This document shows positions 22,701 to 35,200 of a stretch of 64,000 nt of DNA, piece after piece. Below the pieces are notes generated by a model. The model was not told where the DNA came from and ran no database searches. It saw only the letters and a list, made by a program, of their open reading frames with translations. The stretch is from Tachypleus tridentatus (Eukaryota; Arthropoda; Merostomata; Xiphosura; Limulidae), in contig NC_134834.1 of the NCBI RefSeq assembly GCF_004210375.1, forward strand, positions 163,017,290 through 163,081,289, given 5' to 3'. How positions within the stretch are numbered: position 1 is the stretch's first letter; every line of letters begins with the position of its first letter. The translations under genes and the position numbers were made by a program.

Positions 22701-25700
22701 TTGGCAAGGTAGGAGTTATCTTCAGTTAAGACAGTTTTATTTCTCTAACAGGTCTCTAGAATGAGTTGTCTTCAGATGTGGAGGCAGTAAGTTTAAGTGA
22801 GATTTATAAGAAAACCAGCTAACTATATGAATGATAATGGCTGACTTTAAGATTAGAAAACAAATTATGATAATTAAGTTCAGGGTAGTGTTTCTTGGGC
22901 ATTTGCTGGGGCTTGAAATGCTGTATGAATATATAGTAACTTATGTTATTGGGACACATGGTGAAATATTTGAAGGATTTAGTAGGGTGCAGTAGCTTTT
23001 GGGTTGGAAAACTCTGGTTTAAAAGATTATGAGGAAGTTAAATTAATACATCTGAAGCCTACTTTGCTTAGTATAAAGGGACATTGTTTTTGCTTATTAT
23101 TATGCAGAAGTGGAGAACAGTATTGTAAAAATTAAATCCTATAAGTAATTTTAATTCAAATAGTTCATCATAAAATATACAGAAACATATAGATGCAAAA
23201 TACTAAAATAGTACAAGCTGAACAAAATATTTGAGTGTTTTAAACTAATATAGATTGTTAGTTTCAGAGACAATTTTATTCAGTAGTAAAGTGTACAGGG
23301 AATGCATTCCCAATGGGAACCAAATATTAAGTCTGGAATGCAGAAAGCATTGCTTCATGTACCATTTTATGTTGACATTAAGAAAATATAGTAGTGTAAC
23401 GTACAAGTCCATTACATAGTGTAAAATCCATGATAAATTAATCCAAGAAAGATAAAATAGCAGAAGGTTATTGAGATCATTCTTCCATCATCTTTTAAGT
23501 TAAATATGATATCAAAGTATATATATATTTTGTAAATCATATTGTGCATATGTCTGTTTGATTAAAGTTTGAAAGAATCACAGCTGTTGGGAAACAATTT
23601 CACAAGTTTACAACTGAGTGTAACAAAAAATAACTTTCTTGTCAGTAATACTAATGTTTTTATTTCTATATTTTAAACTTCTTTTGTAAACAAAGTACCC
23701 ATAACATTTTTGAATAACTCAGTGAAGCAACCTTTATTTCCTATGTATATGTTAGGATAAACAAATTTAAAAGTCTTAAGCCTCATTAAAATTAAGCTAG
23801 GTATCATTCCAATAGACTTTGTATTATCCTTCTACTAGTCATTACACCAGGGTTGTTTTGGAGAGGTCTCAAGAGGATTAAATCTATGCCTAGAACTACC
23901 TTATCAAATTTTATACTGGCAAGAAATTTACTCAATTTACCTTTTTAGAAAATTGAGGAGTCATGAGTTGTCCACATCCATGAAGGGGTTCTTAGTCCTA
24001 TTCTTCTTTCCACTTACCTTCTTGTTACAAAATTCCTATAAAGTACAGATTAGGTTTTTATTATCATAGCTAAACACTTAAAAACTCATGTTAGTAAGGG
24101 AATAAAATCCAAGTTTGAATATTGTGGTAAGAATCGCTCTGTTAAAGCCACCTTTCTTCCAGCATTTTGGTAACAAGAAAAGTTACAGTAATAACCCTAT
24201 AATTTTCCAGATCTTTCTTGAAGCTGTTCTTTTTTAATAACAACTTTTGTAATATTTAATTGAAATTGGAGAGTTAAAAAAAGTTAGATGCTATTTTTTT
24301 ATACTTTCAGTCAGTATATTTACGTATGGCTTTATATCTCTAAAGAACATCAATTGCAGAATGAAAGTTGTTTGAAACTAGATACGTAGTTATTTCGTGT
24401 AAACTTGTAATGGTATTTAGTTGTATGAAATTTTATACAAGAAAAGAAAGTGGTATTGAACTATGTTTAATTACTTAGGGTTAATTAAATAACTTTTTCC
24501 TTGGTTTTTTTCCAAGCTTACATTTTATTTTATGCAAGCCTTATTACATGGTTTTTATATAAAAGCTTTTTGGTCAAATTGTAGTTTTGGTAATCCTCAT
24601 ACAAAATTTAATATTATTATAAGAAGAATGTTATAAATGCTGTTAGAAACACTGTGGCCCAGCATGGCCAGATGGTTTGGGCACCTGACTCATAATCTCA
24701 GGGTCATAGGATAGAATCTCCATCTTGCCAAATGTGCTCACCCTTTTAGCCATTGGAGCTTTATAATATGATGGTCAATCCCACTATTTGTTGGTAAAAG
24801 AGTTGTCCAAAAGTTGGCAGTGGTTGGGGATGACTAGCTGCCTTCCCTCTAGTTGTACATTGTTAAATTAGGGATAGCTAGCATAGATAATACTTTTGTA
24901 GCTTTGTGTGAAATTCTAAAACAAAAAGAGAAACACCATAATGAAATTAGAAGAAAACTATGTACATTCTTCACCTTGCATACATGTATATTGTCAGTCT
25001 TCATAAAATAAACCTCAGTTGACTACTGGTGATTAAAATTAATTTTTTGTACATGGTTTAGATTGTAAGGTGGCATTCCATCATTTTTTGATTATTATTG
25101 TAATGATTTTATTTGACATAAGTTGAATTGTCTCTCACATCTGTTTATACATGATGCCAATTCATGCTTCATTAGAGTTAATTGTAATATTACTTTCACA
25201 GTGAAACAAAAGTACTGACACTGGTTGATGCTGAAGTCATGGTCATAGCAGCAAGAATCATGTAAATAAATTGGTTGTCATATGTAAATAAATGTTGCTA
25301 AGACATTATGTGAATCATTCTAGCTACAAAGTTGAGCAGATAATTTTTTAATTGCCAATAACTATCCCTTGCTGAGTTGTAGTCTGGTAGCAAACAAGAA
25401 TATGAGTACAAAAAGGAAAGAAAGCTGAAGACTACATTAGCCAGATGCTTAAGAATGTGGAGATCTAGATGGGATATTGCTTGAAATTTGGGTAGATCTT
25501 ATAAATGTTAGGAGTTATAATTAACCATAGAGTTTGTAAGCATTGCATTATTAAGCAGATTTTATGATGGTTTATAAAGTAATGTTTGTTTTCTGTCAGG
25601 TTCTTAATTTTTTGTATTGAGATTATATTATTGAGTTGGAAATTTGGAGTTTAATTATGTTAGTTGTAAGTGTCTGGGTTTACTAGAGAGTTTAATTCCT

Positions 25701-26112
25701 TTAAACTTTTAAAAATTTTAATAAATACTCCATTTAAAGAAAAAGAAATCCTACTGTTAACGTTTCTTTTGGTGTAAAATAAGACTTGTTACAACTTCTG
25801 GTATAACCACTGATTTCATTAACACAGTGTTCACTTCATTACCTTAGTACCAATTTTGTGAAGACACAGCAAAAACGATTTAGAAATATTTAGTTAGCAT
25901 GTATTGCTTATAGCTGCTATTTAGAGTAACAAGTACCTTTCCTTCAATATTTTAAACAAAAATGGAATTTGTTGTAATTCATTAAATGAAAAAGTTAGTG
26001 CCAATGTGAATGTTTTATCACATAGTGAATGGATTCTGGTGTTAACAGTGAATTTGTAGTGTATTACCTTATCTTTGATGTTTATCTTTTAATTTTTTTC
26101 TGTTTTTTTCAG
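22701..26112. other. Upstream region of centrin
   Basis: Holds one old SINE-A (24656-24920) and otherwise AT-rich sequence. The centrin promoter and non-coding first exon are expected in or before this stretch, but no site could be fixed from sequence alone. Confidence 0.4.
24656..24920 (+). mobile_element. SINE-A, old copy upstream of centrin
   Basis: Full-length but with many CpG-type and other changes. Short GAAACAC repeats flank it. Confidence 0.88.
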
Positions 26113-26285
26113 TTGTGCATAGAGTCAGAATGTCTAACTTCAGAAAAGTTAGTGGTTCAACTGGACCTAAGAAGAGAAGTGGAGGAAAGCAAGAATTAAC
26201 TGAAGAGCAGAAACAAGATATCAAGGAAGCATTCAATCTTTTTGATCCAGAAAACTCAGGAACTATTGATACAAAAGAGCTAAAG
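26113..26285 (+). CDS. CETN2: Centrin exon with start codon (coding from 26130)
   Basis: Follows a polypyrimidine tract and CAG acceptor ending at 26112. It has 17 bases of 5' UTR, then the ATG at 26130, and ends AAG before the donor GTAAAA. It encodes residues 1-52: the basic N-terminal tail, the [18 protein letters not shown] helix and the first EF-hand loop. The upstream reading frame stays open to the acceptor, so a start in an unseen upstream exon cannot be excluded. Confidence 0.93.
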
Positions 26286-29200
26286 GTAAAATATTACACA
26301 CTTTCTAATTTTTAAGTTCTGAATATGACTAGTTTTAAAATGTTTGACAGTTTGGTTGATTACGAAAATTGGGAGAGGTTCAAAGGAGAGATTCTACATA
26401 TGGATGATTCTAGGAATGGATGGAATATTTTGCTGAGATAAACTACGATCTCATAACTTATGTTATCTGCAGAAAAAGAGGGCAAGGCATGATCTTATTG
26501 AAATTTACAACATTATTGAGATGTTTCAATAAGATAAAGGCCTCTGATTTTTTTTGTATTGTATTCTACAAACAGTAGGACATGAGAATAGAAGTTTAAG
26601 ATTTGCAAAAGAAAAAATTAAGGTAAACAGGGACACAGAAATTAATGAATAGGTTACAAAATTTTCATGCTTTATACATTTTTCTTTTGGAAGATTATTT
26701 TTGCAATTGTGTTTTTTGACAGATTGTGGAGCATAGAATAGAAGTTCATGTATGAATTTCTAAAATTGTTTTAACAGCATTTTGAATGTTGAGTTACAAA
26801 TGTTTTTCAAATTAGATCTTTGTAAATATCATACAGGTTATAAAAAATAGAAAAAAAGATATTAAAACCAAAATAGAAAAAAAAATTGCAGGAAAAGTGA
26901 AGTTATGTAAAGAAAAGGAAAACATTGTTTTAAACCAGAAGGTTGTGGGGTTCCCATGTTTTAGATTAATTACCTTTGTAGTCATTCTTTTTTGTGAATG
27001 TCTGTTAGACCACTTGCAGAGATGCCAACCATTATGATTTGAGCGTAATCATTATGATTTTGGTGTATACATTACGACTATACGCTCATACAGACAATTA
27101 TTACGACTTGTTGCAACTCCTGAATTATTATATATTACATAGGCCTATACAATAAAGTGATAAATTGTTCCCCCAGGGCTTGAAAGGGGTGAAAAGAAAA
27201 TTTCTAGTGAGATACAAATAAATTTTGATAATAAATAAAAGACATAGTCCAAATGGCTACTTGCGATAATCATGTTTGTACTTGAAATAATAAAAAAATA
27301 TTTGTATCTTCGACATTTACCAATAGTTTGAGTGTGGTGCTTCTCCATACTAGGTATGTGGGGGAATCTATAGTTATGTCATCAGTGCTTGTCAGCCAAT
27401 CAGCGCTTGTGTAGATGGGTATTTCTCATTTTCTAAGTGGCATAGAAACACCAATGAGATTGTTCACAAGATGGAAAAAAAAAGGCCTGGTTCACCAGAT
27501 TGTCTTGTTTCTGGCAAATCTAAAAGGACTAAAACTGTGAATCAAAAATTTAGGAAAGAGTATAGTGCATAATATCTGGTCAGTGCATCAAAAGTCAGTG
27601 ACAGTCGTGTTTTGTACAGTTTGTCACATTGATTTTTCTGTGGCGCATGGTGGGATAAACAATTGTTCCAGGCATACAAAATCGGCATCTCACCAACAAA
27701 AGGCTGAGGTGAAGACAAAAATGATGCAGCTAACGACATTTATAAGTAAAAATTCAGAATATGAAACCATAAATGCAGAAGTGATGTTCACGCAATTCAT
27801 CATTGCTCATAATTTACCCCTAGCTGTAGCAGATCATGCAGGACATCTATTCAGAAAAATGCTCCCAGACTCTGATATAGTTAAAAAATATAGCTGTGCT
27901 AGAACCAAAACTACAGCCATTGTACAAATGTTGGGTTGTGAAGATGACAAAATGATTTCAAGCATACTTACTAACAGTGTTTACAGTTTAGCCACAGATG
28001 GATCCACAGACATGGATGACTCAAAACTGTATCCAGTGGTTGTATGATATCTTTATGGGCTCTGTCTACAATCATTACGCTCAGTCATTTGAAATAGTTG
28101 GCATCTCTGCACTTGAAAACCCAGATCAAAAAATCCTCAGTTCTGTGCTCGTTGTTGGTTAAGTATCAGTAGTATTGTTTGGATATTAATTATTCAGTCA
28201 CCCAGCCAACAACTTCTTCATTCAGTGTATAAACCATTGCACTGGTTTGTAAATTACACAACAAATGATACAGGCAGTAGCTCATATAAAGAGCTATCTA
28301 ACAGTGAATAGTGTTTTTTTTTACCTTTTATTTATTAATTAGTGCTGGTTATAGGTAATGACTTGTCTCTTTCATTTACATATTTGCATGCTTGGTGTAC
28401 TGTATTATGTTTGTTTAAAATTGTTTTAGGTTTATGTCTTGTCTATAAACAGCAGTGGGTAGGTATTTTAATACATACCTAGTGTTTTTTCTTTGTTTTT
28501 TTCAGTAAGTAGTGCATAATTGTTTGGTATAATATCATTGATCTTGTAGTTTTGGTGGTATGCTAACATCAGTGGAGTACAATGTGTTTGTTCTTTATGG
28601 CAGGGTTGAAGGTTTGTTTCTGGGTGTATGATTTAGCTTTGGCAGCATTTTGAATGAGAGACTTTAGATAGTACTTTTAGTTCTTAATTCTGATTTTGAC
28701 ATAGATGCAATTCCTAGCATGTCATTGATGATGAAATGCCATGGGTATTAATTCATTGAGTAAACAAGCATATGATTTTTGGTGTATCTAACAGAAGTTG
28801 GCAAAAGTAAGACCTGTTTTTCGACCCAGAAAACACCGACAATTTTGTTTGTATTAGTTACCATGATAGTGAGGTGTTATGTGTGAGTACAGGTTTCTTA
28901 AATAAAGAAGTGTTATGGAGGGTCAGGTAATGATTTTTGATCTGAGAAATATCTTGCACAATTAAGCATTCATTGTGTGGGATAGAGGTATATGATTTCA
29001 TTTGTGGTGAAAATGTAGTGTTCCTTTTCAGTTAAGCATATGTTTTCAGTTAAAATAATGACATTAATAGTTTTCTTTGTGTCAGCTTGTAACAAAGGAT
29101 GGTAAAATATTTTCAAGGTAACAGGATATTTGCTCTGTAGGGCAACTGCCTGCAGGCACCATAGGTTGGTGCAGATGTTCTTTTTTGGATTTTGGAATGA

Positions 29201-32200
29201 TGATAGAAAATAGGAGTTTTGGTTCATTTACAGTGAGATTCCTAGTTGTACTAATTACTTCATTGTGAAAACATCACCACAAAATCTAAAAAGATTGGAA
29301 TGAACAGGACTTATTTAACGTCTCCAAAAGATTAATAAAAAAAATCCATAAGTTTCATAATTTTCTGAAAACCTTAAAAGTTAAAGAAATGATAACATTA
29401 CAATAAGTTAATGAACTTAACCATAAATAATCCTATTCCTAATGTGACACTTTTAAACAATGCTGCCAATGTGAATATTTTTGCAGTGATTCTGTGGACT
29501 GACCTTTCTGAGAAGGAAAACAAAATACCTGAACTAATAATTGAAGAACCTACTACAGTGACTCCTACAAATGAATCCACACTTCTCAGTTTCAGTTGTG
29601 CTTTCCTAACATTTCAAATGCTAACCTTGTAATTTTTACTGGGGAAGTCTCAGCTGTATCCACACAAAATACAATGAGAAATATCCATCCATTTAAAAGC
29701 AACACACAAGAAATTACTACTTTCACATCTAATATTTCAAAAATTAATGATACCAACCAAGCTGTCATGTTTGCCCAGTGACTTAGAACACTTGTTCACT
29801 GAACTGAACATTCTAAATAAAGGTTTTAAGTTTGTATCAAAAGTAGGGTCAATTCTCTTTGCATAATGATTGAAATTGAAACTCAAAATCATTTTTATCA
29901 AGCAGGATTTTCTAAGATTATCCTTCCTTCATTCTTTTCTCTAAATCGTCTTTTGAACATTTCTCATAGATTTCACTTTGTAGCAAGTTCACCAAACTTG
30001 ATTACTTCATTTCAAAATGTAATGGTGAAATCAGTGAACTGAATTTGAACATTAAGACTAGGTCTAAAAATATTTCTCACAATGAACAATTAGTCATAAA
30101 CAACTTGTGGCAAAAATATGACAATGTTATAAAACCAGCAGATGAAGGTGATGCCATTTAAGAATTTATATGTAACTGAAACTTTAAAACAATCTAAGAG
30201 TAATGTTTTCAACACTCCTTTTCAAAACTTATTTTTCTGCTTCCAACAACCTACTATTATTCACAGTTGAGGATATGATTGATTCTAACTAATTACTCAC
30301 TACAGCCAGGAACTTTATTGTAAATGAGCCTTTATTTTTTGTCTTTGCAACAAAAACCACAAAAAAGGACATCTGGGCTGATTTGTTGTGTGCCCTACGG
30401 AACAAATATGTGATTACTTTGTTTGGTTTTATCATTCTTTGTTGCAAGTTTATAAATACACACAAAAGACACAATCCATATATATATAATTTCAGTTAGG
30501 AAGAAATATAATTTGAAAAGATCTTTAATAGACATAAAATCATTGAACACTTCTATTCCACAAAGTGAAAATTTAATTGTACGAAAACATCTTTTAGATA
30601 AAATACCCTTACTTGATCTGCCAACACACATACTTCAACATTTATTGAAACTTGTATTCACACTTAACACCTTCATCTGTAATGGTGTCTACTACAGACA
30701 GAATTGTGTAACTGTTAAGGGTGTAAAGATGGGTCCCACTTACACCAACCTCTTTGTTGGATACTCTGATAATCATATGTTTATTCAGTACAATGAATCA
30801 GTGACTGTGATGTGTCATTATTATGTTGATGATGTGCTAAAAATTGCACTTGTGCCAAAGTCAGAATTAGAATTCTATACTAAATATCATCTTTCAACCT
30901 TTCTTTATAATTTATAGGAAAAATATTGTAAACAACAGTGCCTAGTTTCTTGGCATTAATATATACATATAAAACAATCACCTGGCCACTAGAATGTATT
31001 ATAAAGAAACAGATTCACACATGTACTTGTTATATAGATGAAGGTAGCCTACTGCTTCTGGAGTACGTCCTTTCATAATAAATGTTTAGACTACTCCCCA
31101 CGGAACTTTCCAGTGGGGGAACAGTATTCCTCCAACTTGTTTATGCCATATTGTTGGCTTCACAGGCATAATACAAATTATTGCTAACCAAAACATAACC
31201 CTCTTTGCTTGAATTGGACATTATGGGTGGAGAGCTACCCTTCTAAGATAGAATCTTTTTTTTCTGAGTGTCATTCAGGTGCAGTACTTTTGTAAGACTA
31301 GTCCACTCCAATTATTTCTCATTCAGTTCTGTAAATTAGATATTGATTCTACTCCAGCTCTGCTGGATTACATGTTTATTTTAGTCTAGATTGTTATATT
31401 TCTAGTAGTTTTATATTTTTCTCTCTCTTTTAACATTTATTGGTTCTCATTCCCTTTACAATTTGGATATTCTGGCTTTCAGTATTTCAGAAATGTCTAC
31501 TTAATTTGAGTTTTACATTTTTAGAATTAAAATATACTTCAATGTCAAAGCCAGGAACTTGTTTAAAATTATTTTTAACATTTTTAAGTAAAATAATCAG
31601 AAATTAGTTTTCACAGCATATGAATCCATTAATGATCATTGCTCTGACATATGTGATATATTTACTAAGTATCAGTATATACAAAACTTTAATATTTCAT
31701 GTTAATACCTTATGTAATTGTATTATATCCAACAAATAGATAAAATTAGTATGTCAAGTTAAAAATATCTTGCAACTCTTTGCCTATCATTTCCTTTCCC
31801 AGTGAAATTTTTAGTTTTATGTCACTAACAATTTTATTAAAAGTAAATTGTGACTTCGTATATCATATGAATGAGTGAACATATAGCTAGTCTTCTAGTA
31901 CTTTGACAAAGATGAGATATTCAGTGTTTGGTTAGCATGGAAAAGAGAATGTTTGATATTCTGTGGTCTTGTCAATGTATTCACAATTTTTTGTTGTATT
32001 TAGTTTGCCTTGAGAGCACTAGGATTTGAACCAAAAAAAGAAGAAATTAAAAAGATGATTGCAGAAGTTGATAAAGGAGGCATTGGTAAGAGTATTTGCT
32101 TTTCAGAAAATTTTACCATCAAAATTGCTTATTAGTTCAAAGTTAATAGGAGATATTACAGTGTTCATTCTGAATTGCAAGTGTTTTTTTACCTATTCTT

Positions 32201-35200
32201 TTAGTAATTGTTAAAAAATTATATGGAAAATGATTTTGCAGTATTTAATAAATGGTTGTTACAAACACCTTTTAAAAATACTTTATTACTATTTGCAGAC
32301 AAGACTGATATAGTCAATAGATACAATTGTTAGATAATAGGATATGTATTGTCTCATTGTTTCGTATTAAAAAAAAGAGGTTGCTGTTTGTAAAGCAGTT
32401 CCAGGCCAAATGATACATAATAATTATAGATTGTCTGATCACTGTAGAGCTTTAATCAGTAAAGTTAAAATCATTTATCTTCAGTTGTTAACCAAGATAA
32501 CTGTTAGAATAGCATAATTCAAGAGCTCTGTGAATTCTGAAAGCAGTAATTATCACATTCAACTTATCTAGTTTTATAATATTGGTTAAAAACTTAATAG
32601 TTGAGGAAGAAAATGTTTTTGACTGAACAAAGTTCTCAAATCATTGAGAATTTCATTAAGAAATAAGTTTTTAGTTAACTTATTTTGTATTGTTTTTGAA
32701 TAAATATTTCAAAACCTTGTCCAGGAATTTACTTAATATTGCTGTGTTACTAAAAGCCAAGTACATAAACTGAAACAGAATAACAACATAATAAGCAAAC
32801 ACTGATAGTTTATGTTTTATGTAAGTAAAGCACATTATGTATTTCCTTTATAGCACTCTAAAAAAATATATACATAATTAAAGTGTACTATTAATTAATT
32901 GGCACCTTAATTTTGGACCTTTTGTAATGATAATTGTTTTTTTAGTCATAAAGAAAAATATTTTGTAATTTTATGTATTAAATTTAGAAAAGTTAATACT
33001 AATGCAATGTCCAAGAATATGTGAAAGATATAAATGAAAGTAGTGAAAATTGTTTAAAATGATCTTATTGTTTAAAAATGTTGAATGTATAAATATATTT
33101 CAGTATTAATTTCTATACTTTAAAAATAAATGTAAAACCTAAATATTGTCATAAAATAATTTTTGGCAAAAATAGTAAAAAAAAATATGTTGGAAGTTGA
33201 AAGAATGTACTTTACTTTTTGTTGATTGGTCGGTTGGTTAGCTTTTATGATGCAAAGCAGCTATGTTATCTGTGCTTATACTTTTTGTAGTACATTTATG
33301 AATCAGTGTGCAGTACTGTGTATGTATGTATTTGCATTGTTTAATTTTATTTTTGGTTTTAAATATTAATATTTTTATTTTTTGTAAACCAACATATAAT
33401 ACATGTATGAAAAATTATCATTATTAGAAATCTTTGTAGTTAAAACAGTTACTCCTTAAATGAAAATTCAGAAATCTGTGTGTGTGGTTTCTTATAGCAG
33501 AGCAACATTGGGCTATTTGCTGAGCCCACTGAGGGGAATTGAACCCCTGATAGCATTGTAATTCTGTAGATTTACTGCTGGACTAATGGGAGGCATTCAC
33601 AAATGTGTAAAGCATAACTAAGCAAATATACTTGCCATGTGTACATGTATTTTTATTCTAACCTTTTTCATTTTATTTTAATTCATGTAATTGTTCAATG
33701 TGTAAGTTTCTGACAAATAATTAGTCTACAATACATACCTTTTTATAAAAGAATTTCAATTAAACTCAAATATGTCTTTGTATGCTTTTAATTTTCTGAC
33801 TAAACACATCTTATAGAGAAATTGGTATAAAATTCAAATTCGACCTCTTATAACTGGCAAGCCCATAATGGATTTTTATTGTCTGAATGAATGATTTCTA
33901 TAGAGAAGGCCTGGCATGGTCAGATGGTTAAGGCACTTACCTTGTAATCCAAGGGTTGTGGGTTGGAATCCTCGTCACATCAAACATGCTCGCCCTTTCA
34001 CCTGTGAGGCATTATTACATGACGGTCAATTCCACTATTCATTGGTACAAGAGTAGACCAAGAGTTGGCAATGGGTGGTGATGACTAGCTGCTTTCCCTC
34101 TAATATTACACTGCTGAATTAGGGATGACTAGTGCAGATAGCCCTCGTGTAGCTTTGTGCAAAATTAAAAAATGCAGACAAACAAATAGAGAATTTAAAT
34201 TAAGCCAAAACAGAGCTTCTGAATATATGCTGGGTCTTAAGATAATTTAATTGTTTAAACTAAGATGTCTAAATGAATGTAAAAGGAGATGCGCATGCAC
34301 ACACGCATACTCAGATACAAAAATACTGAAAATGTATATGTAATTTGGATATGTTTAGTACTTAAATTTAACCTTAAGGACAATTCTCAAATTCTCATTT
34401 CATCATAGTTCTATCAGTACCTGTAAAAGACTTGGTTATTTTTTCTGCTAAGGATGGATTAATTTCTTTTCAGAAATTTTTTTTTACAATAAATAGAAGT
34501 TTGATAAAATTTTTAACTAGCTATAATATTTATTTTTGAAGCAAGATTAATTGTTTTGGGAATTAAAACATATTAGCTTTTCTAAGTTAAAATACCCTGG
34601 ATTTATTTTTAATTCAGTGATATCTGATTGGTTTGAAGGATGTTTATTTATATTAAGGACAAAGCTATAATTTATATATATTTTTAAAATCAGGTAAAAT
34701 TGCCTTTGATGACTTTCTTAATGTAATGTCTACACGAATGGCTGAGAAAGATATTAATGAAGAAATAATGAAAGCCTTCCAACTGTTTGATGATGATAAC
34801 ACTGGTAAGATTTCTTTCAAGAACTTGAAGCGAGTAGCGAAAGAACTAGGAGAAAATCTTACAGATGAAGAGCTACAGGTAAGAGTGAACTTTTGTTAAA
34901 AAAATTAATAAATGAACTGCTATATTCTCTTTTTAGGAAAATTTCTAGTGAATGGTGAAAATATAGTAATTTCATAATGTGAAATATGGGAACAGAATTT
35001 CAAAAGTAATTTTGTAAAAAATCGATAATTGAGATCAATAACTTGTATAATACAAAAAATATAAACATTTCAAGACTTGATTTGGGGTTGAAACCTACAA
35101 AATAATTTTATTTGTTAGCTAAAGTATATTGCTAAATCGAGGAATGGTTCTACAAAGATGTTTAAAAATGTATATTATTGTTAGCAAAATAACACTAGTT

